Assembly: GCF_048544455.1 (NCBI RefSeq) | Contig: NC_133537.1 | Location: forward strand, 70,465,634-70,529,633 | Source of the DNA: Silene latifolia | Lineage: Eukaryota; Streptophyta; Magnoliopsida; Caryophyllales; Caryophyllaceae | Length of the DNA: 64,000 bases | Direction of reading: 5' to 3' | In this document: one piece after another, positions 1 through 11,092 of the stretch | Numbering within the stretch: the first letter of the stretch is position 1 | Layout: every line of letters starts with the position of its first letter | Program-made: the position numbers and the translations under genes | Notes under the pieces: model-generated | What the model was told of the DNA's origin: nothing | Seen by the model: the letters and a program-made list of their open reading frames with translations, nothing else | The model's database searches: none

Positions 1-183
1 GTCTATATGAAACTATCTATATGAATCATGTGATATATATATTACAATGAACTAACTAATGTAAATGCAATATGAAATATAATACAAATGCATGCAAAAG
101 CTACACTAAATGCAATGTATATACAAAAGAGAGAGAGGGAGAGATGGGTATCATACAAATGGAAGTGGTGAAGTAGGCCTCTT

Positions 184-1755
184 TCACTCGTCATCCTCAT
201 CTTGGTCATAGCCATAACCATGAGAGCTCCCGGCTTGATCGTATCCGGGCGCTTGGCCCCAATATCCTCCTTGGTCAAATCCTCCTTCTTGACTCGAGTA
301 CCCTCCACCTTGGCTAGAATGCCCTCCGTCTCCTCGACCCCAAGCTTGGTCCCCATAATTTGGGAACAAGAGCTCCGGTTGTGCCCAAGAGGGCTTAGGA
401 CCATCGGGGTCAATATACCCTTGTTGAGCCATGTTATAGTATTGGGGGTAGAGGGCCAAGTAGTTGTCTTCCCTCCCTTTATGCACCCCAAGGTCCACTC
501 TATTCATGAGTGCCATCAAATCATTAATACCCGGGGTATTGGGGATTGCCGGCCGAAATTCGGTATATGGAGTAGGGTATGGCGGGATAGGTACGTAGGA
601 AGGTGGGCGAATAGGTATTCCCGGCCCTCCACGAGGTGGTTGACGGTGCGGCTCTTCCCTTTGAGGGGGATTATCAAGAATTTGGATATCAAGGAGGTAG
701 CTTGGTGGAGGAGAGTATGGACTCAATCTTGGGTCAATGCCCGGTATCTTCCATCCTTCAAGGATCATTGAAGTGCATCCCTTGGTGTGCCACTCCACAC
801 TCCCATCTCGAGTGTAGTTACACCATCGGTGACTGTGGAAGATGGTGTGCTCATCAATCAAAGTCCTCCCCTCAAGAGGAGTATAGGTTCCTCGGGTATT
901 GAACCCGGGACAAAGGTGGTGTGCCAAAATGGTAATTAGACCTCCCATCACGAAGGTTTTGAGTTGGGTGGTCCCTTGAGCAAAATCATGGAACCTAGTA
1001 AGTATCTCAAGTGGCGTATTAAAGTTATAACGCCTCACCGCTCGAACATTCAAATAGGACTCAAGAAAAGTTAAGTCGATGTGAGTACACCTATCTTGTT
1101 CGTACCTCCCATTGATGCAACCGGCTACAAAGCGTTCGGTGAATCGAATCACCGGATGTTGGATGGCAAAGGTATAGCAACGCTTTATATGGGTAAAGTC
1201 CCTCCCGGAGATAGCCTTCCAAAGAAAGTCCACACCAAAATTATCGGGCTTTTCGGTATAGTCGGTGGGTACTTCAAGACCGAAAACATAGGCAAATTCC
1301 TCAAGAGAAAGAATATGGTCTTGGTTGCATAACCTAAACTCCATGCCTACATTGTTGTGGGTATCCGCCACAATGCGAAGGCTACTCAAGAATTCAAGGG
1401 TGAGACTAAGGTAAGTCTCTTCATGGGTATGGAAAAGTTTCCCAATGCCAAGGCCATTAAAGAACATCTCGGTAGGGTACCTTATCTTAAGGATTTCCAA
1501 CACCCTAGTGTCTACAAATTGAGTAGGTTCGTACTTCTTACCTAGTAGCTCGACAAATTTTTGGCGGTGGTCGTCGGATTGAAAGAGCACCTCTTGAAAG
1601 CGGTTGAGTTGTTCAATGCCTCCCCTCATTAAGGGTTGGGAGCTCCTTGGTAGTACTACCTCTCGTGGTGTTGAAGAGGTTGATCCCTAGCGCTTCTTCC
1701 CGAATGATTCAACCAATTTCTTGGCCTTTCCTTTGGTGTTCATCAATGGTGCCAT
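184..1755 (-). pseudogene. ATHILA ORF1-like retrotransposon protein, one premature stop
   Basis: An ATG at 1755 opens a frame of about 523 codons ending at 184. It is interrupted only by a TAG at codon 23 (1687-1689); the next in-frame ATG is at 1629. The central part, about residues 95-330 of the full frame, resembles the ATHILA ORF1 / putative plant transposon protein family, with the signature LSLTLEFLSSLRI followed by a hydrophobic EEFAYVFGLEVP block. The C-terminal 150 residues are rich in Pro, Tyr, Gly and Gln and end in an acidic DQDEDDE tail. The biochemical role of this family is not established. The basic N-terminus (KGKAKKL, FGKKR) lies before the stop. The function of this copy is uncertain, but the long open frame after the stop suggests fairly recent decay or re-initiation at 1629. 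Confidence 0.65.
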
Positions 1756-1885
1756 TTGGATGTTGGTGATGGGGGTGTTTTTGAGGATGGGATGGTGATT
1801 TTGAGGATTGAGATGAGTGTTTTAGGGTTTGGTAAGGTGAGGAAATGAGGGAGAAAGGGGGTGATTATATAGAAGGAGTAGGGAA

Positions 1886-2303
1886 TCCGAACGAATAAGG
1901 TTGGATCCGACCCGTTTTATCCGAAGGAATAGGATAATCCGAGCGGATTTCTGTCGGGACGGGCGGATTGTCGAGGAAGAATACGGGCGTCTTTGCTAGA
2001 ATCTACTCGGATTCAAACACAGCAAACTTCCTCGGCTGAGAAGTGGGAAAAGTCGGGCGTATTGTGCCTAAGACGCGCGGCTTGATCAGGACGGGCGGAT
2101 TATGAATAATCCGCACGGATTCTTTCACAGCCCAAAATCTTGCTTCTGGATGACACACGGGACGGTCGTCCCGTGAAGAAAACGGACGTATTGTCCAGGA
2201 CGGGCGGATTTGCTCGAATCCGCACGGATTCTCCTTCAGTTTTAGCCTTTTTCTTTTCCGTGGGTCTTGGTCGGGCGTCCTCCTCTCGATCCGGGCGTCT
2301 TCT
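1886..2303. repeat. Degenerate CGGGCGGATT / AATCCG-NN-CGGATT array, internal copy
   Basis: About fifteen degenerate copies of CGGGCGGATT, its variants and the self-complementary form AATCCGCACGGATT lie between the two Athila ORFs. The same motif family forms a second array in the LTR at 5240-5407. Long ORFs appear here on both strands (2003-2405), but they follow the repeats and look non-coding. Confidence 0.7.
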
Positions 2304-2536
2304 ATTTTTTTCCTTCTTCTTCTTTCTTCTTCGTGAGACAACACACCCCTTTTCACTGATTTTCTCTTTTTCCTTATCTTTTTCTGAAATTTGCTCATGA
2401 AACATGTAAGATGACTCTCTCTCTCTTCTCTCTCATGTAAGAAATTAAATGCAAATGTAAATGTACAATATTATACAAAGTAAAGGGTCCAAGAAATATC
2501 TTACAAATGGTGGTTTTGAGGTAGGACTCCACCAAA

Positions 2537-3880
2537 CTAGTTCAATTTGTAGAAATTCTTATCCATAGAGCTCAAAGCTCTTAATAAAAGATCAAAAGCT
2601 TGTGAACAAGCTCCAAATAAGCACAAGTATGGGTTGCTCAATTTGAATATGAAATTTGGCCAAGGAGGCTTGTAGAATGTTCTTTTCCTTGCCTTCTCCT
2701 TAGCGTTAGAGCTCTCCCGATGCTTCAAATAGGTAAACCCATGATTCTTGTCAATACTAAGCATGAAGTGTGGTTCATTTTCATCCGTGGACTTCCACTT
2801 ACCAACTTCTTCTTCAATTTTGGTGATGATGATAGCATTTTGATTTTTCAATCCTTCCAAGGTAGAAGGAGAATTTTCATGACTTTGATGATTGGATACC
2901 TTAGGAGTTGAGATTGCGGGTGCCAAATCTTCACAAGTAGCCTCACGGGCAATTTTCTCTTTGAGTTTTTTCACCAAGTAGTTCTTGTAAGAAACTTTGG
3001 CCTTTTGAAGAAGGTCTACCATATTCTCTTCAATGATCATTGGCTCCAAGATAGGTGCCAAGTGGTCTTCATGAAGGATAAAGGAAGGACGTTCTTCTTC
3101 ATGATAGGGTATCTCAAATGCCTCAAGGATAGGCTCCTCAAGCAAGGTGATATTGTGAGTCCCTCCTCTAGGTTCATCATCATTGTTGCTATCTTCACGT
3201 GAATCATAAATGTGGGCTTCATGTAACTCTTTTTCCAACACCTCAACGTTCATATCAAAAGACACACCCTCATACTCACAAAGGTTAGGAGTATTTGGAT
3301 TGCTCAACCTCATGTCTTCTTCATCGAACACAACACTTTCATAGTCACAAGAGCTCAAAGAACTTGGCTCCTCCCACTTCTCATCTTCCATGTCAAAGGT
3401 CACTACTTCAAATTCGCATTTATGCTCAATGTCCAAAGAACGGTGGTGAGTGATTGCTTGGGATTCTTTTAATTGGGAAATTTGAATCCTCAATTCCTCT
3501 CTTTGGATAACAATGTCTTTAAGAACATTATCTTCTTTTTGGCTCTCTTCTAGCATTTGGTTGAAGAAGTTTTGTTGATCGCCCATCATTTGGAGAATCA
3601 TGTTTTGAATGGGTTCATCTTTTTGTTGTGGGTAGGTGTGAAAGTGGTTGTATTGTGGCAATTGAAGTTCATTGTGAAATGGGTATTGGGTGGGTGGTTG
3701 TTGTTGATATTGGGTGTGGTGATTTTGGTGGGAAAAATTAGGGTAGTGGTTAGGATTTTCGTTGTACAAATAATAAGGTAGGTTTGTGTTGACTTGCTCC
3801 TCAAACTCCCCATACCCATAGTCATACTCAAAGAATCTACCACATACTCCATATGTTAAGTCTTGGGTCATCATCATCAT
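2537..3880 (-). CDS. Gag-like / structural ORF of the Athila-type element
   Basis: A 447-codon open frame starts at a run of four ATG codons (3880 downwards). A longer frame to 3973 lacks an earlier ATG, so 3880 is preferred. Visible features are a Tyr/Asn/Gln/Pro-rich N-terminal third, a predicted helical stretch (LQMMGDQQNFFNQMLEESQK) with heptad-like spacing, a very acidic middle with repeats of the type CEYEGVSFDM, CDYESVVFDE and CEFEVVTFDM, and a basic helix (KNYLVKKLKEKIAREAT). No CCHC zinc knuckle is present. It is the first ORF after the primer-binding site, the usual gag position, but I cannot identify a classic gag domain. It is uninterrupted, unlike its neighbours. A role in particle assembly is an inference from position only. 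Confidence 0.55.
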   Translation of the reverse strand: MMMMTQDLTYGVCGRFFEYDYGYGEFEEQVNTNLPYYLYNENPNHYPNFSHQNHHTQYQQQPPTQYPFHNELQLPQYNHFHTYPQQKDEPIQNMILQMMGDQQNFFNQMLEESQKEDNVLKDIVIQREELRIQISQLKESQAITHHRSLDIEHKCEFEVVTFDMEDEKWEEPSSLSSCDYESVVFDEEDMRLSNPNTPNLCEYEGVSFDMNVEVLEKELHEAHIYDSREDSNNDDEPRGGTHNITLLEEPILEAFEIPYHEEERPSFILHEDHLAPILEPMIIEENMVDLLQKAKVSYKNYLVKKLKEKIAREATCEDLAPAISTPKVSNHQSHENSPSTLEGLKNQNAIIITKIEEEVGKWKSTDENEPHFMLSIDKNHGFTYLKHRESSNAKEKARKRTFYKPPWPNFIFKLSNPYLCLFGACSQAFDLLLRALSSMDKNFYKLN

Positions 3881-4016
3881 AGCTAAGACAAGTAAACAAC
3901 TACAAGCATGGAAACTACACAAAAACGGTAAGAACAATCCTTGAGGAACAAGTTCCTCAAGGTGAAAGCACAATTAAAATAGACAAACAAGTAAGAACTT
4001 AATCACATAGCACCGT

Positions 4017-4033
4017 CCCCGGCAACGGCGCCA
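4017..4033 (-). other. Primer-binding site complementary to tRNA-Asp
   Basis: On the minus strand the 17-mer TGGCGCCGTTGCCGGGG lies three bases after the 5' LTR. It is complementary to the 3' end of plant tRNA-Asp(GUC) including CCA. Athila elements are known to use tRNA-Asp, and this site fixes the element's orientation. Confidence 0.92.
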
Positions 4034-5086
4034 TTTTGATTCGGTTGATGTCGTCACTCATCCAATCAAACACATTTATAATACTCAACAAACTACTAGT
4101 TAGCGGTAAGTCGAGGTCGATCCATGGGACGGTGTGCTTTGGGTTCTAAGTCTATCTATCTCAATTTATGCTAATGTCACAATTTGTTTGGGTTTGTAGT
4201 TGTGTCCTAGGCTAATACAAGCAATAAAGTAAAACAAGCAGTAAAAGAAAAGATGTAAACAAATGATTAAAGATGCTAGGGTATCATGGGGTCATAGGGG
4301 ATTCATGGTTTTGATCATACAAACATGTTTACAATTATATGCAAGCAATTAGTGTTATGGGGGAACCGAGTTGGTTTATGTCTTACGGTTCATAGGAAGA
4401 GTTGGGTCCCGGAGCCGAATCGATTAGATTGTACAACACCTACAAGTCGACTTAGTTTCCTCCTATTCAACTTCTATGCATGGTCTAACAAGACTCGAGT
4501 TGGTTTATATCTTACAAGTCAAGTTGAGTAGGTAAGAGATGGTTGTAAATGCAAGGATTCATAGGCTTAGCATTTCATCAAACATAACATGTGCATAAAG
4601 TTGACATCACAACAAGCAACCAATTTAATCATGTGAACATATTAGATTAAGCATGAATCAATCCCATGTTGGTTTCCCCTAATTACCCACTAATCCTAGC
4701 TAAAGAAACTACTCACTCATTATCATGGGAAACATGTCATTAATGCTGTCAATCATCACAACAAGTATAAACATGATAATAGAATGAAGAAATGAACAAT
4801 AAAGATTAAAGAGTAAAGGAATTATACCAATTTAAGATGATCCAAATAATAAAGCAAAGAATAATAGAAGAACTTGATGATTGATGGAAGGTTGTCAATC
4901 TCCCAATAATAACCAAATAATTTTCAATTACTCAATAATAAACTTGAATAATAAACTTGAACAATAATTATGGAAAGATTAATGTGTAATTTGTGGAAAG
5001 ATTAAAGAGTAATCTATTCTAATCTACTCCTAATCTAATCTAAGAAAGCTTGATAAGAGACCCCCTTTGATTATTTACAAATGGGA

Positions 5087-5094
5087 TATTTATA
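5087..5094 (-). promoter_or_regulatory. TATA box of the Athila LTR
   Basis: Minus-strand TATAAATA lies about 150 bp downstream of the CGGATT array and about 1.05 kb before the LTR end, where a U3 promoter would be expected. It is the best TATA match in this LTR. Confidence 0.55.
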
Positions 5095-5239
5095 GTAGAA
5101 ATTAGGTGGATGCATTAGGGTTAACTAAGGGCTAAACTAGTAATTACACGTTTTAAATGGAGCAGGGAGGAGCCGGTATTTCTCGAAGGAAGGGCTTCTT
5201 TCTTTGTAGGATGGAGAAGACGAAATTATGCTGTGAAGA

Positions 5240-5407
5240 AATCCGTGCGTATTGGGGTTGGGACGGGCGGATTCTGCTGATGGAAGACGAGCGGATTCGA
5301 TGAAATCCGGGCGGATTCTGGCGGGGCAATCCGAGCGTCTTTGAAGGAAATCCGCTCGGATTGTGTTGTGAGGAGACGGGCGGATTGGAGACAATCCGCT
5401 CGGATTG
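5240..5407. repeat. AATCCG-NN-CGGATT palindrome array in Athila U3
   Basis: Eight units spaced about 20-25 bp apart. Some are full imperfect palindromes (AATCCGCTCGGATT, twice); others are half units (ACGGGCGGATT, GACGAGCGGATT, ATCCGAGCGTCTT). The 6-bp arms flank a 2-bp spacer and each full unit carries two CpGs. The array lies upstream of the TATA box. Confidence 0.8.
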
Positions 5408-5711
5408 TTCTTCAGCAATGATTCTTCTTCTTTTCTTCCCTTTTGTTCACTTCCATTTCATTCTTGTGGGATTGATCTTTAGTCCTTGCTTCCTCTTCAT
5501 ACTAGTCCATCTAGTATCGTCAATAAGCTTCCAAATATGCACGAAAGACGGGAATTTCCGCCTTATTATCTCCTTTTCTACAAAACATATGAAATGTGAT
5601 AGAAAAGCAAATAGGAAGGTTTTGACGGATAAAATGGCCAAAGAATGTTATAATAGTTTGCAAAATAGGCTCAATTAGGGGACTAAATGTGCGCAAATAA
5701 TGTTCACATCA

Positions 5712-8269
5712 CCAGGCTTGGCTTGATAACGACTTGTCATGCTCAAGGCATACGCAACGTCGGGACGAGTGCAAATCATAGCATACATGATAGACCCAAC
5801 AGCGGAAGCATGAAGGATGGTCTTCATGTGTTCAATTTCCTTAAGGGTGGAGGGAGACTGTGACTTTCTCAAAGTAATCCCTTGGCCCATAGGTAGAAAT
5901 CTTCTCTTGGAGTCTTTCATATTGAACCGGTCAAGAACTTTTTCAATATAAGCTTGACTCAATGCTAGTATCCTCTTGGATCTATCCCTATAGATCCGGA
6001 TACCCAAGATTCGTTGTGCCTCTCCCAAGTCCTTCATTTGGAAGTGTCTCCCTAGCCACTTCTTTACGGAAGTGAGCGATGGAATATCATTCCCAATGAG
6101 CAATATGTCATCCATATATAGGACAAGGAATGCAACCTTACTCCCACTAAACTTCATGTATAAACACAGTTCTTCCACACTTCTAGTGAAACTGTATTGT
6201 TTAATGACATGATCAAAGCGATGATTCCAACTCCTAGAAGCTTGCTTAAGACCATAGATGGACTTCTTAAGCTTACACACCTTCTTAGGGTTAGATGTAT
6301 CCACAAAACCTTCAGGTTGTATCATGTACACCTCTTCTTCTAGAATCTCATTCAAGAAGGCGGATTTGACATCCATTTGCCAAATCTCATAATCATGAAA
6401 TGCGGCAACCGCTAAGATTATCCTAATGGACCGAAGCATAGCGACTGGAGCGAAGGTTTCGTCATAGTGTAAACCATGAACTTGGGTGAACCCTTTTGCT
6501 ACCAATCTAGCTTTGTAAACATCTACATGTTTATCCACGCCGAGCTTAATTTTATATATCCATTTACACTGAAGGGGTTGCACTCCCTCGGGTAAATCCA
6601 CCAAGTCCCATACTTGGTTCTCGTACATGGAATCCATTTAGGATCGCATGGCTTCTAGTCAAAGCAAGGAGTCGGGACTAGACATGGCCGATTTGTAGGT
6701 AGTGGGTTCATCACTTTACAAAAGTAACAAAACACCATCCTCTTCGATGTTACCAAGGTAGCGGTCAGGTGGATTGGAAATCATACTCGACTTTCTAAGA
6801 ACAATTACCGTTTCAGAGGAAGAGGGAATGCTATCCTCCATGTTCTCCTCTACCTCATTCTCGGTTTGTGGCTCTCGAACTTCGTCAAGTTCAAATTTTC
6901 TCCCACTCTGTCTCCTAGAAATAAACTCCTTTTCTAGGAAGACAGCATCACGAGCCACAAACACTATGTTCTCGTGTTTATTATAGAAGTAATAGCCACG
7001 TGTTTCCCTTGGATATCCTACAAAAAGATATTTGTCAGACCTAGGTGCAAGCTTATTGTCAGACTTGATCTTGACGTACGCTTCGCAACCCCAAATACGC
7101 ATGAATGACAAATGAGGGACTTTCCCTCTCCATATCTCATATGGAGTCTTATCGGCCGCTTTAGTCGGGCTTCGATTTAGTGAAAATATTGCAGACAAGA
7201 GGGCAAAACCCCAAAATGAACTAGGAAGCTCAGTTAGACTCATCATAGACCGAATCATATCTAGTAAAGTTCGGTTTCTCCTTTCGGCTACACCATTTAG
7301 TTGTGGTGTGCCAGGAGAAGTCCATTGTGATACTATACCACAATCTTTGAGGTGTGAATCAAATTCACTATTTAGATATTCACCACCACGATCGGATCGT
7401 AGTGTCTTAATCTTTTTATCCAATTGGTTCTCTACTTCATTTTGAAACTCTTTGAACTTGTCAAAAGCTTCACTCTTGTTCTTCATTAAGTAGACATACC
7501 CATATCTACTTAAGTCATCAGTAAAAGTAATGAAGTAGTGAAAACCTCCTCTAGCGGTGATGGTTAATGGTCCACACACATCCGTATGTATGAGAGCCAA
7601 AACCTCACTAGCTCGTGTCCCTTTTCCCGCAAAAGGTGCACGAGTCATCTTGCCTAAAAGGCAAGACTCGCATGTACCATAAGATTCAAAACCAAATGGT
7701 TTGAGCACTTTTGATGAAGCAAGTCACTTAATGCGTCTTTCGTTTATGTGGCCTAAACGACAATGCAAAAGGTAGGATTCGTTTGGATCACCCATTTTGA
7801 GCTTTTTAGTTTCTACATGATAAACGTCATTAACATCATTTAAAACATAAATGCCTCCAACTAAAATGGCCTTGCCATAAACCACATCATTTAAATAAAA
7901 AGTACAACTATTCTCCTTAATCATAAAACAAAAGCCTTCCACGTCTAACGTGGAAATGGAGATGATGTTCTTGGTTAAAGTTGGTACAAAATAACACTTA
8001 TTTAAATACAACTCTAGACCACTAGCTAAAGTGAGCACATAGGTCCCCACGGAAATGGCCGCTACTCTAGCTCCATTGCCCATGCGGAGATCCACATCAC
8101 CTTTTGCTAGTGCCCGCACGTCCCTTAAACCCTGCAAATGATTACAAAGGTGAGAGCCACATCCGGTATCAAGTACCCAAGTGGAAGTGCAAGCATAATT
8201 AACGTCTATCACATAGAGAGAGGAAATCATACCAATAGGCGTCACACGCCCTTCCTTTAGATCCTCCAA
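5712..8269 (-). pseudogene. Copia A pol: protease, integrase and reverse transcriptase
   Basis: One frame runs from 8269 to 5712 with three in-frame stops, after RLGHINERRIK, after EEDGVLLLL and just before MDSMYENQVW. In order are: a copia protease (DTGCGSHLC, Asp active site); a GAG-pre-integrase segment (LLHCRLGHINERR); the integrase core, with Asp in IHTDVCGP, Asp in LRSDRGGEY and Glu in LNGVAERRNRTLL; then the reverse transcriptase with WIYKIKLGVDKHVDVYKARL, MDVKSAFLNEILEEEVYM and the active-site box LYMDDILLIGND. Copia enzymes usually have YVDD, so YMDD is a variant. The frame ends at SRYQAKPGD, where the Athila LTR begins. The polyprotein would cut itself, integrate the cDNA and copy the RNA; the stops make this copy non-functional. 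Confidence 0.88.
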
Positions 8270-9140
8270 GTATTTGGGACAACTCCTCCTATAATTCCCC
8301 TTCCCATTACAATGGAAACATTCGGCCTCGGAGAGTTTGACACTTTTTGCCTTAGGATTGCCATCTCAACGGCCTTCCCCTTTCCCTTGTCATGTTTCTT
8401 TGACGATTTCTTGAATTGGGACTTTTCCTTACCTTTTCCTTTCTTAACTCCAAGGGACATGTTCTTTAACTTCATGGTTAAACATCCCCTTTGTCACTCC
8501 CACTAGCTTCCATATCCCTCTCCGCTTGGGTGAGGAGTGCATGAATTTAATGATAACTCTTATCCATGCCATTCATGTTGTAGTTCACCCTAAAGTGGGC
8601 AAACTTGGTGGGAAGTGAGTGGAGGATACGATCCACCATAAGAGTCTTAGGAATCTTACACCCTAGACGCTCTAGGATGTCGACATATTCGACCATTTTG
8701 AGTACATGGAGACCAACCTTTTGGCCCCTCTCAAGCTTGGCTTCCAAGAAGTGTGCCGCCGTATCGTATTGACGGACTTTAGGTGTTTGTGAAAACATAG
8801 TAATCATACGAGTGAATATCTCGTACGCATTTAAAAAAATGCATGAAAGCTTGAACTTTGGAGACATCGACCATATCGACACATTCTTGATATCATTCGA
8901 CATCCTCACATGGTCATCATAGGTGGTCCGCACCGCCGATGAAGCCCTTGGACCGGGCTCGATGGGAGGAGCATCGGTCAAGTAAGTGAGCACATTGTCG
9001 TATAACGCGGCACTTTTGATGTTGGATTCCCATTCAATAAAGTTACTACCGTCATCTTTTAAGATACATTTGTTCATTACGGACCTTAGCCATGAGTCTT
9101 TGCCTAGTGAAGTAGTCGATGGAATTGAAGAAGTTGCCAT
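8257..9140 (-). pseudogene. Copia A gag with damaged zinc knuckle
   Basis: Starting at ATG 9140, a 197-codon frame (MATSSIPSTTSLGKDSWLR...) matches the N-terminal gag of copia B and C: a DWE-like core (FIEWESNIK), an LTD-PP loop, then FSQTPKVRQYDTA and VDRILHSLPTKFAHFRVNYNM. It stops at 8547. Downstream frames hold the Lys-rich linker and a CCHC knuckle read in the pol frame (CFHCNGKGNYRRSC), where the expected His is Asn. Gag forms the virus-like particle and the knuckle binds RNA. Stops and a frame change make it a pseudogene. Confidence 0.8.
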
Positions 9141-11078
9141 TGCGAATTAAAATGCTACAACAAATAAGGAAAAATTAACATCCATTGTTTTAAAAATACT
9201 TGTGAAAACATGTTTAACAAGTTTTAACATTTATATAATGATCTCCCACTAAATTATATAAATGATTCCAAGACCCAAATATTAAACAAAAATGAGCATC
9301 GCTTGGGCGAAACATCCCATAATTGTGTAAATTCGGTAAGTCACGTTGACTAATTCTACCTCTAGAATTCTTGGTCGACGAATTTCCTTAAATCCATCTA
9401 CTAGCCCCGGAACACAAGACCGTCTTGTATCCCGTTGAGTCCAACCAATTTTAGCGTGTGATAACCGTTTACCACCCTACTTAACCAAGGTAAAAAGAGA
9501 ACACCCCGCTTGGGCGAGCGTGGCTCTAATGAACAAGAGATTCATAGGTGTTACTAATTGGTAAGGCTAATCTCAATTTTAGTTATGTGAGAGATCTTGT
9601 CAATTTAGTCATAAATTCCCTATAAGTGAACTAAGTCGGTGAATGTAAATGACGTGAATTGACAACCGCGAAAATAAAATGCATGTGAATGACGATTTTG
9701 GCATGCGCGAAAATAAAAAACAAGCAAACAAGTAAGCATATGAATAAATCCTAGTATGCCCACCTAGTTGATAAAAATTAGACTATTACATATCGGAAAC
9801 CAACTCCTTGGTCCCTTGCCTCTTCATTCCAAAAGTGGCTCCTTCTTGTGGGATTTGGAACACCTTCCAAAAATAAACTCCGTCTCGATGTAATCCGTCT
9901 TTTGGAAACGCCGGTAAGAATAACTATTACAATTAAATTACATAGCTATTCCTATTATACATTAATTAATAAAATAAATAAAACTATTAATTAATTACAA
10001 ACCGACGATACGAGATCGTATTTAATTACAAACAAATCGATATTCCCATTCATTTCGGGTAATAACGATTAAAATTAAACTAGGCCATACTAGGTACAAC
10101 AAGATAAATACTTTAAATAAATGATAATCATTCATTCAACTTAAATAAATATGCTTAAAATGCTGTAAAATGATGCCAAAATCGCCCTATCCATCAATCG
10201 TTGGTATCCATCTCGTTGTTTGTGGTTTTAATCGATTTTTAACATGTAAAAATCAATAATCAACTCTTAAATCCATTTAAGTCCAAACTAATTGTCCAAA
10301 ATGTTTTGGACCTCAAAATTAGTCCTCACTAATTTTATGATGAATAATTAGTTTGATTTGGTGATATTTTGCTAATTTAATCGGTAAAATCATAATTTTT
10401 AAGTAAAAATCCAAAATAATTGAAACATTACCCAAAAAATTGAAAAAAAAATTTTGAGTATTCTAGAACACTCCCAAGAACCCCAAAATGTCAGAAAAAG
10501 TGCCCCAAAAATCCAGACAAAATTTATGAAGAAAAAGATCGATATTTATCGGTTTTTAACCACTAAAACCAATAAACATCAAAAAAAGGTGAAATCACAT
10601 TTTAAATTTCACGTTTAAATTTTAAATAATATTTTTAAATGTACATAAATTTATCATGGGCAGGAACAAACGTTTCAAAATTATGATTAATTTATTTCAC
10701 TTTTATCGACTTTTATCTCATAAAATCAATAAACATGCAAAACTTCAAACAAACCTTCAACATTTTGCATACATTCAGTAGAAAACATGCATAAAACACC
10801 ATAAAAATTCCATAGACCGAATCATCCTTTAACTATTTTTAGTCAATTTATAACTAAAATACGGCATTTTGACTCGGTTTTCTACCAAAAATCATTAATA
10901 AAAAAGCAAAATAACTTCATAAATCACCAAACTTTACCACAAATCTTTTGAGATCACTAGGTGTGCATGCCCCAAAAATTTCTTGCTAAAACCTCTTCTA
11001 ACACAAGTTTTGAGTTTTTATAAATTATCTCATAATTTATTAATATGCTTAAAAACAACATGCAAATTACAAGCCTAA
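9141..11078 (-). other. Copia A untranslated leader
   Basis: About 1.9 kb of AT-rich sequence between primer-binding site and gag, with no ORF worth reporting. Short blocks match the leaders of copia B (near 22590) and copia C (near 48420), such as the words around GGAATCATTTATATAA just upstream of gag. Confidence 0.65.
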
Positions 11079-11090
11079 GCTCTGATACCA
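11079..11090 (-). other. Copia A primer-binding site (initiator tRNA-Met)
   Basis: Minus-strand TGGTATCAGAGC lies two bases after the 5' LTR. It is complementary to the 3' end of plant initiator tRNA-Met, the usual copia primer. Confidence 0.9.
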
Positions 11091-11092
11091 CT

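Larger units (their letters stand above)
1..5711 (-). mobile_element. Athila-type Ty3/gypsy LTR retrotransposon, 5' part (truncated by window edge)
   Basis: Read on the minus strand, the order is 5' LTR (5711 to 4037), a primer-binding site matching tRNA-Asp (4033-4017), a gag-like ORF (3880-2537), a repeat-rich spacer, and an ATHILA ORF1-like ORF (1755-184). The 3' LTR lies outside the window. The element interrupts the pol gene of copia A: the copia reading frame is lost exactly at the LTR edge (5711/5712). Only about 0.8 kb separates the two ORFs and no protease, reverse transcriptase or integrase sequence is visible there. The element is therefore either non-autonomous or has its pol further left. 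The Athila assignment rests on the tRNA-Asp primer site, the long LTR and the ORF1-like protein. Confidence 0.8.
4037..5711 (-). mobile_element. Athila-type 5' LTR
   Basis: On the minus strand the LTR runs TGATGTGAAC... to ...CCGAATCA, about 1675 bp. The right edge is set by the break in the copia pol frame at 5711/5712, the left edge by the primer-binding site. It contains a repeat array (5240-5407), a TATA box (5087-5094) downstream of it, and a long AT-rich R/U5. No second LTR is in the window to date the insertion. Confidence 0.75.

Noticed and set aside
2003..2405. Overlapping frames of 131, 101 and 86 codons
   Set aside because: They follow the CGGATT repeats and a CT-rich tract on both strands, lack family resemblance, and lie in a spacer.
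4017..4033. Fragment of a tRNA-Asp gene
   Set aside because: Only the last 17 bases match and it sits next to an LTR; it is the primer-binding site.
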